Below, one piece after another: positions 1 through 9,282 of a DNA stretch of 64,000 nt (the stretch's first letter is position 1; every line of letters begins with the position of its first letter). Under the pieces are notes generated by a model. That model did not search any database and was not told the DNA's origin. It saw nothing but the letters and a program-made list of their open reading frames with translations. This DNA comes from Ditylenchus dipsaci (lineage: Eukaryota > Nematoda > Chromadorea > Rhabditida > Anguinidae), in NCBI GenBank assembly GCA_004194705.1, contig SADC01000993.1, forward strand, positions 81,532 through 145,531, given 5' to 3'. A program made the position numbers and the translations under genes.

Positions 1-20
1 ACTTTATAGGGTTGTCGCAT

Positions 21-453
21 AGGTTCGTTCGGTTTTTTAAAAAGGTGTATATAATTTTTTTTTAAATAAAACAAAATGTTTATTGCCGTTTAGTAGCTTT
101 GTTTCTCCTCTTTCGAATAATACATCATACTTTATTTTTTCACAACGATTTTTAGAAAAAAACAATGAAACAGTTCAATCAATAATGTATTCTCCTTAAC
201 TTGAAGAACTCAGCCATTCTTCCAACTCTTGACCATTTTCAAACGGAATGGAAGAATGGCTCAATGATTCTTTAGTGAAAGAGAATACATTATTGATTGA
301 ATTGTTTAATTGTTTTTCTTCTGAAAATTGCTGTGAAAAAAGTGTGATGTATCATTCGAAAGAGGAGAAACAGAGCTACCAAACGGCATATAACATTTTC
401 TGCATTCATTTAAAATAAAAAATTTATATACCTTTTTAAAAAAACCGACTAAA
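21..453. mobile_element. Fold-back (inverted repeat) element
   Basis: Two arms of roughly 170-190 bases face each other around position 230. The left arm runs from a T-rich stretch and 'aaaaaggtgtatataa' near 38-54; its partner is 'ttatatacctttttaaa' near 423-440. The middle of each arm shares 'gaataatacatcata' style sequence with 'tgatgtatcattcgaa'. No coding potential is visible. The left end is close to the window edge, so target duplications cannot be judged. A non-autonomous DNA transposon is the likely identity. Confidence 0.7.
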
Positions 454-693
454 CTGCTTGGGTGTCTGAAACGAGTTGATTAGGTCCAAAGTAATTCGGT
501 CAAGCGACTCACGCTTCATACTTTTATCCAAAAGGCAAACCCTCTCATTTTTGACTGAAACTGTAATTTGACTGTAATAATCCACATGAATACGACCCCA
601 AATGCTCTTTATATAGCATTAATGTTCTTATATATATAAAAAAAAGAAACTTAATAGGTAAGTTAAGAAAAGTGAAAATTTTGAAAAATTTGT

Positions 694-1745
694 GTGTTCA
701 CATACTGTGACTCCGACTCCCGACGCCGACTGTGACTCCATTGTGAACACAGGACCGAAAACGGAGTCGAGTCGCCGAGTTCACAATAGCGTCGGAGTCG
801 CAGCAGAGTGTTCACAATAGCGTCGGAGTCGCAGAGTGTTCACAATAGCGTCGGAGTCGCAGAGTGTTCACAATAGCGTCGGAGTCGCAGAGTGTTCACA
901 ATGGTACGTCGGTAGTAAGTCGCAGAGTGTTCACAATAGCGTCGGAGTCGCAGAGTGTTCACAATAGCGTCGGCAGAGTGTTCACAATAGCGTCGGAGTC
1001 GCAGAGTGTTCACAATAGCGTCGGAGTCGCAGAGTGTTCACAATGGCGTCGGAGTCGCAGAGTGTTCACAATAGCGTCGGAGTCGCAGAGTGTTCACAAT
1101 AGCGTCGGAGTCGCAGAGTGTTCACAATAGCGTCGGAGTCGCAGAGTGTTCACAATAGCGTCGGAGTCGCAGATGTACAATAGCGTCGGAGTCGCAGAGT
1201 GTTCACAATAGCGTCGGAGTCGCAGAGTGTTCACAATAGCGTCGGAGTCGCAGAGTGTTCACATAGCGTCGGAGTCGCAGAGTGTTCACAATAGCGTCGG
1301 AGTCGCAGAGTGTTCACAATAGCGTCGCGAGTCGCAGAGTGTTCACAATAGCGTCGGAGTCGCAGAGTGTTCACAATAGCGTCGGAGTCGCAGAGTGTTC
1401 ACAATAGCGTCGGAGTCGCAGAGTGTTCACGATAGCGTCGGAGTCGCAGAGTGTTCACAATAGCGTCGGAGTCGCAGAGTGTTCACAATAGCGTCGGAGT
1501 CGCAGAGTGTTCACAATAGCGTCGGAGTCGCAGAGTGTTCACAATAGCGTCGGAGTCGCAGAGTGTTCACAATAGCGTCGGAGTCGCAGAGTGTTCACAA
1601 TGGCGTCGGAGTCGCAGTATATGAACACTCCACAAAATCAGAGTCGGAGTCACAGTATGTGAACAGTTGCACGAAATCGTAGTCGGAGGTGTTTCACATA
1701 CTCCCGAGTTGTCATAGGCGGAGGCGTAGTCGCAGTATGTGAACG
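694..1745. mobile_element. Inverted-repeat element holding a minisatellite
   Basis: The left end carries 'gtgttcacatactgtgac' (694-711) and the right side carries the reverse complement 'gtcacagtatgtgaac' near 1648-1664, with a second diverged copy near 1727-1745. The 28-bp satellite at 770-1622 lies between them and is built from the same words (GGAGTCGCAG, GTTCACA), so the satellite appears to have expanded from the end sequence of the element. Confidence 0.6.
770..1622. repeat. 28-bp minisatellite, about 30 copies
   Basis: The unit is roughly GCGTCGGAGTCGCAGAGTGT followed by TCACAATA (28 bases), repeated head to tail with very few substitutions. Some units are shortened, for example near 970, 1172 and 1262. 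One reading frame stays open for several units but the open frame has no start context or conserved feature, so it is not annotated as coding. Confidence 0.95.
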
Positions 1746-1960
1746 TAGCTTTAGTGAGATAGTCTTCTTTAGAGCTGAAGTAAAGTAAATTTAATGATGA
1801 AGTAGAGTTGCAGGAAAAACATTATACCGGTATTAATCTCGCTAAAATATCGGTATTTTTCTCGATTTTTGTAAAAAGTACGCTTTTTAAGCGCTTTCAT
1901 TAAGAAAGATACCGAAAAAACGCCGGTAACAATCTTGGGTTTCGAAAATCGGTAATTTCG

Positions 1961-2100
1961 GCAATCCTATAATGAAGCTCTGGTTGGGTGGTTTTGGCGG
2001 GAATTTCAATAAGAGACTGAACCGGGCTTCAGGGCTGGGCCCGGCCCGGAGCTTTTTCGGCCCGGCCCGCAGCAAGTACGGCCCGGCTCGTGTCCACCCC
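1961..2100. mobile_element. hAT-type element, right end
   Basis: A GGCCCGG-rich stretch ends in 'gtccacccctg' at 2100. Read on the minus strand it begins CAGGGGTGGAC and runs into GGGCCGGGCC, the form of many hAT terminal repeats (5'-YARNG). I could not find a convincing matching left end or target duplication. Confidence 0.4.
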
Positions 2101-2518
2101 TGGTTAGACAGGGCTCCAATAATTTAAAATAAAGGACACTTTTATAAGATAAAGGAAATTCGGTAATTTATTGTCAAAAAGTACTATTTCATCCAGTGCT
2201 TACTGAATTTTAAGTTCCAGAAACGTCTGTGGGGTTTTTACGTAAAATCTCAAAAATTATAAACATTTCGGGTCTCAAATGAAGGAGAAATTTCGAAATG
2301 AACGACGTTTCGAAGCCCTGATGTTAGGCTATGTTGTTAAGTTGTTTGTCCTTCTCATTAAAATTTTTGGAGTTTACAACTGTAATGAATTTCAAGGCAC
2401 TTCGCCAATGTTGTCACGAGTTTTATATATTTGTAACTCACCATCCTGAGGTCTTCTATTCCACCTGAAAAATTACACATATTTAACAAATTATGTAAAC
2501 GGATAAGCAGGCGAGGGA
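2101..2518. other. No gene seen
   Basis: AT-rich intergenic sequence with stops in all frames at short intervals and no recognisable element ends. Confidence 0.5.
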
Positions 2519-2806
2519 GAACTTGGCATGAACAAAATTCGCCAAACGAATATTTCCGAAAGAAAAACTGCCAAATCATATTTCGTCAAAACGAAAATTG
2601 CCAAATTAAATTTTGCCAAGAGTAGGTTTTGCCTGAAAGAAATAGGGTAGCAATTTATAGTCGGGAAAACTTTTTCATGTGAGATACACGATGGAAAATT
2701 TTATTTGGGCGAATGTCGATTTGGCAAATTGCGTTCCGCCAAATTTCGATTAGGCAATATTCGTTTTGGCAAAATTCGTTTTCGGCAAGTTTACCCTATC
2801 CGATAA
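2519..2806. mobile_element. Small fold-back element of TTGCCAAA-type units
   Basis: Units of about 17-21 bases such as 'tgccaaattaaattttgcc' are repeated in the left arm (2525-2625) and in opposite orientation in the right arm (2690-2806). The ends match: 'cttggcatgaacaaaattcg' on the left against 'cgttttcggcaag' on the right. The architecture is the same as at 21478-23370 and 49267-50310, where arrays of short AT-rich units form long terminal inverted repeats. No coding sequence. Confidence 0.5.
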
Positions 2807-3619
2807 GCACCTGTCTCTAGGGTCTACACGGACTTTAGCTATATTGATCAAAAATTTCACTATCTCTATATAGCCTTCGGAAGCTGCCAAATGAAGGGCT
2901 AAAAAACAAAGTGTAGAACAATGGAGGTTAAATTAATCTTCTATACCCGTCCGTTTGTCATAGTCACACAGTTCTGGAACAAATTACCAAAAGTCACAAA
3001 AAAATCAGTAACTCTTTATTTAACCAAAGGGTTTACCGAGATCTCCACCTAAAACAAAATTTAATATTTACTATATACAGAAAAGTGGCTTGCCTTGCAT
3101 ATAAATTCTGCGAATGGTGTTGAGATCCCCACTTTTGGCAGAGAACAATAGTGTAACCACTTGATCTCGCTCAAAGTCACCAAATCTAAACTTATTTACA
3201 AGAGTTACATTAGCACAATAACCCTCAGAGCAAACCGTTTTCTGGGATCGAACTTGCTGGATTCAGTGTGTGCCAAACTGTCATAATTATGGAAGTTGAA
3301 CCTTTTTATGAGCTCCTAAACAAATAATACATTATGCTTTATAGATAGCTTTATATGCTTTATAAATAGTTCTGATATATTATAAGGATAAACGAAAAAT
3401 AAAACTTTCTTCTTGTTGTCTACCCTCACATGTAAACAACATTTGAAAACGGTTAAATTTACTGGAATTAACTTGATCCGAAATGTTCTCTAACAGGATA
3501 CTTGTTCATCTCAAAAGTTACACAAACTTTTCATATCCAGCTTTCATAATTTTGCTAGTAGCTTTCATGAAGTTTTCACTTTTTAAATATTTCTGAGTAA
3601 AATCTGGACGAGAATTAAA
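2807..3619. other. No gene seen
   Basis: Unremarkable AT-rich DNA. I see no open frame with recognisable protein similarity and no paired element ends. Confidence 0.5.
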
Positions 3620-3993
3620 TATGCCACGTTTCGCCAGAAAAGTGCCACCTTTTTACTGAAAAGTGCCACCTTTTTTGAGTTTTGGTTTAAAAGCTGAAAT
3701 ATGCCACCTTTTGTTGAAATATGCTACTTTTTGGCTGAAAAGTGCAACCTTTTGTTGAAAAGTGCCACCTTTTGCTGAAAAATTCCGACTTTTGTAGTTG
3801 ACTACAAAAAGTTATGGACATTTCAAAACCGCCGAATTTCTAAAAACTCCCTGTACAATAGAGAAAGCAACACATTTCATTAAAAGTTCGCTTTCTAGTC
3901 AAAAAGGTGACATAGTTCAACAAAAGGTAGCCCTTTTCAACAAAAGGTGGCACTTTTCAGCATTTTAAACTTAAAGGGGAAGGAAACTTTATA

Positions 3994-4770
3994 CAGTCAA
4001 CCCTCGATTTAACGGCCCCCTTGGGACCGGCCCTAGGGGGCCGTTAAATCGAGGGCCGTTAAATTGGGGGGCCGTTAAACCGAGTTTATTGAACCAAAAG
4101 TGTCCAAAGGGGCCGTTAAATCGAGGTATGAAAAGGTCAAAACTCAACAAAGATCTAATGAAAAAGCTAATTTGCATTGAAAAACAAGAACAACTGAGCT
4201 CAGCAAGCAATAAAGATTAGGAGTTTTGATTTCTCACTGCCTTTGCAATTTTATCCTTTATCGTAGAATTAGTCATGATCCTTAGCTGAAATTACCCTTT
4301 GTCCTCTTGTTGAGTTTATTATGTAAATTAAGTGGTTGTAGTTGATATCACAATCTAACCAAAAATGCATTTAAGACGTTTTGAGTACTGCACGATTTCC
4401 ATAAACTTCTATAAGTTATAGCGATAAGTCTATAAGTTATAGCTTCACTGTCACTCAACATCTTAAACCACGAACCATCGACACAAAGGTGCTAATTAAT
4501 GTTCAAAATGCAGAAAATTAAATGAAAACACTTTCAATTATGACTGATAATCACATCAAGCACCTGCGATTATGGCTGATTTTCGACTGAAAGTGCTGAT
4601 TTCAGACAGTTTTGTCATGAGAGCCCCGTCTTAAATAGTGAATATAAACAAAATAATCAGGCAAATAGTGACGATAAATCGAGGGGCCATTAAATCGAGG
4701 GCATACTTTCGCAGTCGGGACCGGCTCAAGGGGCCGTTAAATCAAGGGGCCGTTAAATCGAGGTTGACTG
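3994..4770. mobile_element. pogo-like (Tc1/mariner) non-autonomous element
   Basis: The left end reads TA then CAGTCAACCCTCGATTTAAC; the right end is its reverse complement, closing with 'cgaggttgactg' at 4770. GGCCGTTAAATCGAGG is repeated inside both ends. The left side has a TA; the right side has CATA, so the TA duplication is imperfect. The terminus form CAGTNRACNCTCG is the same as at 13925-14092, 48375-48443, 52063 and 54052. No transposase remains. Confidence 0.7.
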
Positions 4771-4799
4771 CATACGCATTGCCTAAGTCACAGGTTTGA

Positions 4800-5010
4800 C
4801 TACCGCTAGGTTGGCGTATCGAGACGCAACTGTATCGAGTTGGTGTATCGAGTCACAATGTGTATCGAGTCGTCGTTATACCCTGAAAAACCGATGCGAA
4901 CTGTCCTATGTCCTAAAAATAACGGTCCTTGAGGTAAAGATAAAAAAGTGTATCGAGTTGTCAATGTATCGAGTCGGTGTATCGAGTTAGTTTTTGTATC
5001 GAGTTGGATG
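4800..5010. repeat. GTATCGAGT word cluster
   Basis: The word GTATCGAG occurs repeatedly on both flanks of a short centre: at 4816-4875 on the left and 4950-5008 on the right, always on the plus strand. It resembles a degenerate relative of the CTCGATA ends of the neighbouring pogo-like element. Confidence 0.5.
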
Positions 5011-5880
5011 TATACCTTCGAATAGTGCATTAACTGGTAATTTTCGATATCAAAACCTTCTGAGAAAAGACAGTATTTATGCGACCGAACAACCATTTTC
5101 CTTCGATTTACTTTGATTTTGACTAAAAATCGACACTTTTTTATTGGTGGTCATAACTTTTCTCGAAATAATCAAAAAAAAGAGTTCGACCTACTAAATT
5201 GTAGCTAAGATTCAGGGCTTACATTTTGATAACAGCTGTGCTGTTTATTGTACGTTTGTAAGGATGAAACTGTAAGATATAATTTTGGTGCAAGTTTTTT
5301 TTCCACCTTGAAAATGCTGTAGAGTGACAAAATGCGTCACGTAGTTTTTAAATTTTGATCGCAATACAAAATTTTTTCACGCAAAATGTAGCTGAGATCC
5401 TGAAGAACATTTTTGCTGTTCACAGTTACAAGAAACAATGTGGCTAGCAAAAGTTACGGAGCAAAGTTTGCAAAAAACATGCTTGGTGCAAGTTTTTTTT
5501 CCGCTACTGTAACAAGATCATCAGTGCAGGATTTCACACCTTTTGGAGCTTATTTATTGGCTGAAAAAAGCTACATTTACGAAAATCGATGGGTTTTGTG
5601 ATTTTTCTTCGACTGCTTTGATTGTTATTTTCTGACTTTTTTCTACAAGCCACACGTTTGATATACTAAAATGTAGCCAAGAGTCTAGGTTTTCAGTTGA
5701 GCTATCCGTTCAGTTGAGCTATTCAGTTGAGCTATATATAATTCCAAAATAAAAATAATTCCAATCGATTCCTCGATATTTTTTGGCCCTAGAAGTCAGT
5801 GAACTTAATAAAAATAAATAAATAATTTTGCGCACTTAGGTGGGCTTGAACCTTAGACTCTAGGCGATGCGTATATAAAG
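5011..5880. other. No gene seen
   Basis: AT-rich sequence with no paired ends or protein similarity that I recognise. Confidence 0.45.
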
Positions 5881-6172
5881 TTTCCTCCCTTTTCAAAGTT
5901 TAAACTAAAAAAACGTGGAGCTTTTCAGCAACAGGCTGGCACTTTTCAGGCAGAAGGTGGCACTTTTTAGATTTAAATTCAAATCTATTTCAAAGTTTGG
6001 CGATGTGCTCTTTAGCAACCTTTAGGCGACTGGCTAGCGGGAGAGTAAAATTAATCAGTTCAATCTCGTTAATTATGTTTTCTGTTTCTCTATATTTTCT
6101 GAACTGCGTATGAATATTTTTTTTTGCTTTCGATATAAAACGCCTCAAAATAAAAGTTTTTTTTGTTTTCGA

Positions 6173-6180
6173 CTTTGGAG
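6173..6180. repeat. 8-bp target duplication CTTTGGAG (copy 1)
   Basis: CTTTGGAG directly abuts the left terminus CATGGTGTGACAAATCG. Identical copies lie at 8371-8378 and 8785-8792. Confidence 0.85.
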
Positions 6181-6310
6181 CATGGTGTGACAAATCGATA
6201 AATTTATCGATAATCGATAAAATCGATTCAAACAAGAATTATTCAAAAAAATCGATAAAAATCGATAAAATTTTTTATCGATTTTTTATCGAAATTTTAT
6301 CGATTTTTAT
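6181..6310. repeat. TCGATAAA-rich terminal and subterminal repeat, left
   Basis: At least eight copies of TCGATAAA or its complement occur in both orientations. They immediately precede the S18 gene, so they would be its only proximal upstream DNA. A candidate 7-of-8 match to the target duplication (CTTTGGTG, 6340-6347) leaves open that this end is itself a short element. Confidence 0.8.
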
Positions 6311-6436
6311 CGATTTTTTGGGCTTAGAGTTATTATGCTCTTTGGTGTCTGGTCGTCAGTTTGACCGACGAATAAGTGTCATATTTGTGTCTCTGTCTTT
6401 TCCGGAAGAACTGCCTTACTTTGCGATTCACCCTCT

Positions 6437-6447
6437 TCTATTTTCAG
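6437..6447 (+). promoter_or_regulatory. Candidate spliced-leader acceptor of RPS18
   Basis: A pyrimidine tract ending TTTTCAG lies 8 bases before the ATG of RPS18. A 3' splice site this close to the start, with no obvious upstream exon, is what spliced-leader trans-splicing looks like in nematodes. Inference only. Confidence 0.45.
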
Positions 6448-6455
6448 CTATCGAA

Positions 6456-7257
6456 ATGTCGCTCGTTATGCCAGAGAAGTTTCAGCACATCCATCGTGTG
6501 ATGAATACAAACATCTGGAAATCGTAAATTGCCCTACGCGCTCACTGCTATCAAGGTTAGTTCTCAATTATTTTTTTTTTCCGAACCATTTGACAAAGCT
6601 ATGTTTGCAGGGAGTCGGCCGCCGTTTCGCCTTCGCCGTGTGCCGCAAAGCTGATATCAGCATCGACAAGCGTGCTGGAGAGCTATCAGACGAAGAAATG
6701 GAGAAGTTGACGAACATCATGCTCAATCCGGCGTTGTTCAAGATTCCCGACTGGTTTTTCAATCGACAGAAAGACATCAAGGATGGCAAGAACTCGCAGG
6801 TTGGTCACATTTACTTTATTTGGATACATCAAATTATACCTTCATACTAGATTTTGCCCGGAATTATGGTTCCGGTTTACCGGAATACTGGCCCTTTTCC
6901 GGATTCTGGTCCCGGTCGCGAAAAAATATGTAATTCTGGTTCCGGTTTTCGAGAAAACTTAAATTCCGGTTCCGGTTTTTACAAAACTTAAATTCCGGAT
7001 CCGGTTCTGGTTTTAATAAAAGTTAAATTCCGGTTCCGGTTAAATATCGATTCCGAGCCACCTCTACTTCGTACCTTTTACAGGTCCTGTCTACCAATCT
7101 GGAAAGCAAGAACCGTGATGACTTTGAGCGCATGAAGAAGATTCGTCTGCACCGAGGCTTGCGTCACTACTGGGGTCTTCGCGATCGTGGACAGCACACC
7201 AAGACTACTGGTCGCAAGGGTCGCACTGTTGGAGTTTCCAAGAAAAAGGGCTGTTGA
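6456..7257 (+). CDS. RPS18: 40S ribosomal protein S18 (uS13), exon 1 damaged
   Basis: S18 sits in the head of the small ribosomal subunit and contacts the initiator tRNA region. Exons are 6456-6555, 6611-6799 and 7084-7257. Exon 1 starts [20 protein letters not shown], a clear S18 N-terminus. Exon 2 gives [17 protein letters not shown] through [18 protein letters not shown]; exon 3 contains [20 protein letters not shown] and ends in a lysine-rich tail followed by GC and stop. Exons 2 and 3 are intact and in phase. Between 6513 and 6541 exon 1 departs from the family: about three single or double base indels (net minus two) create an early TAA at 6525-6527. This is either decay of a captured copy or assembly error. 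The gene lies wholly inside a hAT-like element, which is unusual for an essential gene; a second, intact copy elsewhere would be expected. Confidence 0.9.
6848..7066. mobile_element. hAT-type MITE in RPS18 intron 2
   Basis: TTCCGG-rich element. The left end is TAGATTTTGCCCGGAAT; the right end complement is TAGAGGTGGCTCGGAAT. Flanks are CTTCATAC (6840-6847) and CTTCGTAC (7067-7074), seven of eight matching. It sits wholly inside the intron (6800-7083) and leaves both splice sites intact. Confidence 0.75.
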
Positions 7258-7359
7258 GAAAACATAAATGATTCTCCAATATATTTCGCTCGTTAAATTG
7301 TTGTATCGCTTAGTCACCTGTTGTAGGGTCCAAAAATAAATTTGTTGTTCGGATTGTGG

Positions 7360-8070
7360 TGTTTGTTAGGTACTCCGATTGCGTAGCAAACTGGGTTTGT
7401 TAGCGCTACATTGGCCAATATTGCACTTTTGGTACTGTCAAACCGGATTTCCTGCACAAGTTTGACTACGATAAAAAGTTAATTTTCGTATGTGACGAAT
7501 TTTTGTTCTTTTCGGTCATCCAGGTGGGTTTACACGAGGTAGGACCAGGTAGGACCCACCCTGGGTTTTGGCCACTGGATGAGTAAAATCGCAATTTCGC
7601 CCTTAACAAACCAGTTTCGTTACGCAATTTCAGGACAGGAAAAGTAGTTTGTTTTGATTTTGTGTAAGTTTTTTATTTTCGGGACCCGAATACCCGATAC
7701 CCGAAGGATACATACAAAGCGTTTTTCGATCCGCATCTTGAAATATAAATTTTGGTTCTAACAAAGAAATTTAAGAAATTTTGATTTTTCAGGCCATCCA
7801 GGAGGACATCCACCTCACCCGGTGGCACTACCCAGGAATTTGTGTTGGGGTGGGTAAAATCGCAATTTTGATTCTAACAAACAGAATTACTCCTACAAGT
7901 TTGCCTATGATATAAGGGTTTGTTTTTAAATTTGACGAACTTTTAATCCTTTTGGTCATCCAGGGGGACATCCACCTGGCCAGGTGGTAACTACCCCAGA
8001 AATTTATTTTTGGGTGGGTGAAATCGCAATTTTGTTTCTAACAAACCCAATTCCCTACAAAATTTAAAAC
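7360..8070. repeat. Imperfect tandem repeats of about 145 bp
   Basis: About four diverged copies of a unit that includes GGTCATCCAGG, GGACATCCACCTGGCCAGG, GGGTGGGTAAAATCGCAATTT and TCTAACAAAC. Clear starts of the unit lie near 7510, 7785 and 7935; a partial copy precedes them. They lie downstream of RPS18 but inside the same hAT-like element. Not coding. Confidence 0.65.
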
Positions 8071-8239
8071 CGGAGAAAATGGTTTATTTCTTATTTTTGG
8101 GAAATTTCATTTTTGAGGTTTGGGTTTGGTTTGGGGCGTCTCTAGGGCGAATTGAGGGCATTTGGGTTGTATTGGGATGGTTCGGACACAATCTAAAAAT
8201 TTTCGAAAAAAAACTCAAAAATGCCTTGGTCCCCCCTGT

Positions 8240-8370
8240 TGTTTGAAAGAAATTCAATTTTATCGAAATCGATAAAAAATTTTATCGATTTTTTATCGAT
8301 TTTTGCTATGACATAACGCCAAAGGCCATTTTATCGATTATCGATAAATTTATCGATTTGTCACACCATG
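8240..8370. repeat. TCGATAAA-rich terminal and subterminal repeat, right
   Basis: Mirror image of 6181-6310: ATCGATAAAAAATTTTATCG and a final CGATTTGTCACACCATG. The inner part also holds a unique stretch (8307-8328). Confidence 0.8.
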
Positions 8371-8378
8371 CTTTGGAG

Positions 8379-8784
8379 TAGGGTTGACGGCGGTCGCGGT
8401 GCGGTCTTTGTTTTGGAAGGCTGTGTTAACCAATTTTTTGATTAGTTTTTCAGATTCTGTTTTTACCGTTCTATTAAGCATGAAAAAAGAGGCGCGGTCT
8501 TTAGAATAATGACGACCACTCCATAAATTGTTTCAGTGATTAAAATGCTTTGACGCAACCAAAAAAAGTTTTTTTGGAGTGGTCGAAAAAAAATATTTTT
8601 TTTGTTGCGCCAACGCGTTTTAATCACTGAAACAATTTATGGAGTGGTCGTCATTATTCTAAAGACCGCGCCTCTTTTTTCATGCTGAACAGAACGGTAA
8701 AAACAGAATCTAAAAAACCAATCAAAAAATTGGTTAACACAGCCTTCCAAAACAAAGACCGCACCGCGACCGCCGTCAACCCTA
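8379..8784. mobile_element. hAT-type MITE sharing the CTTTGGAG target
   Basis: The element is one long hairpin: TAGGGTTGACGGCGGTCGCG on the left against its reverse complement ending 'cgccgtcaaccta'-type sequence at 8784, with arms of about 180 bases. It is bracketed by CTTTGGAG at 8371-8378 and 8785-8792, the same 8-mer that brackets the RPS18 element. Confidence 0.85.
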
Positions 8785-8845
8785 CTTTGGAGGGTAAACG
8801 GTGTTTTTTCCCGCTCGAAAAAAGGCAAAAAATCATCTTGACCAC

Positions 8846-9080
8846 TAGGGTTGTCGAGTTTCGAGTCTTTTCGAGGCCTCGAGAGGACTCGAAATTTTTT
8901 ACGGCTGTTTTTCGTCGGAAAAATGCAAATCTGATATTGATGACCCATACCTAGTAGTACCTAATTAAAAAGTAGATATGGATCATCAATATCAGATTTG
9001 CATTTTTCCGACGAAAAACAGCCTTAAAAAATTTCGAGTCCTCTCGAGGCCTCGAAAAGACTCGAAACTCGACAACCCTA
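8846..9080. mobile_element. hAT-type MITE, 235 bp hairpin
   Basis: The termini are TAGGGTTGTCGAGTTTCGAG and its reverse complement; arms of about 100 bases are nearly perfect. Flanks are TTGACCAC (8838-8845) and TTGACCAA (9081-9088), seven of eight matching. The target fits the hAT preference nTnnnnAn. Confidence 0.85.
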
Positions 9081-9282
9081 TTGACCAACCCACTCATCCT
9101 GGCTCACATTGTGCCCTGATTTTGCCAGTCATTTTTGGGTCAAAAAATGTCGATTTTCGAGATTTTCGGTCATGAGACGGAAACAGCGTTTAACCCCCCA
9201 AAGTCGAAAATAAAAAAATTACTTTGAGGTGTTTTATATTTCAAATGTCAATTTTTTAGTTATCGAAAGCTTCTGCGAAAAA

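Larger units (their letters stand above)
3620..5970. mobile_element. Fold-back element with AAGTGCCACCTTTT unit arrays
   Basis: Direct copies of a unit close to 'aaagtgccaccttttgctg' fill 3625-3790. The reverse-complement unit ('aaggtggcacttttcagc') occurs at 3900-3965 and again at 5905-5970. Sequence next to the inner copies also pairs: 'aaaggggaaggaaacttt' near 3973-3990 with 'aaagtttcctccctttt' near 5878-5895. The region between is interrupted by a pogo-like insertion (3994-4770). Boundaries are approximate. Confidence 0.45.
6181..8370. mobile_element. hAT-like element carrying an RPS18 gene
   Basis: The left end is CATGGTGTGACAAATCGATA and continues AATTTATCGATAATCGATAA; the right end is its exact reverse complement, closing 'cgatttgtcacaccatg' at 8370. 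The first bases fit the hAT consensus YARNG (C-A-T-G-G). Subterminal TCGATAAA words crowd both ends, as expected for hAT transposase binding sites. Flanks are identical 8-mers. Inside lie the complete three-exon RPS18 gene (6456-7257), a smaller hAT-like insertion in its second intron, and a set of about 145-bp tandem repeats. No transposase is present, so mobilisation would be in trans. The alternative, two independent short elements with the same flank by chance, is weakened by the readable empty site in the opposite arm of the host element. Confidence 0.75.
6133..9239. mobile_element. Old inverted-repeat element, host of nested insertions
   Basis: Its left arm (6133-6180, continuing at 8793 after two insertions) reads ATATAAAACGCCTCAAAATA, then T-rich DNA, TTTTCGACTTTGGAG and GGTAAACG. 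The reverse complement of 9186-9239 reads ATATAAAACACCTCAAAGTA, T-rich DNA, TTTTCGACTTTGGGGGGTTAAACG. This pairing only works if 6181-8784 is removed, which shows that block arrived later. A further hAT-like element sits at 8846-9080. RPS20 starts just beyond the right arm. Confidence 0.75.

Noticed and set aside
864..1130. Open frame across the 28-bp minisatellite
   Set aside because: It is open only because the unit lacks stops in that frame for a few copies; indels end it and there is no start context.
770..1622. CRISPR-like array
   Set aside because: The repeats have no unique spacers and the DNA is animal nuclear sequence.
1821..1969. hAT-type element between 'caggaaaaacatt' and 'gcaatccta'
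   Set aside because: The ends pair only weakly and the flanking 8-mers do not match.
6181..6340. A self-contained 155-bp MITE with CTTTGGAG/CTTTGGTG flanks
   Set aside because: The right flank is offset and its end does not match CATGGTGTGAC; the full-length 6181-8370 reading fits better. Kept as the main alternative.
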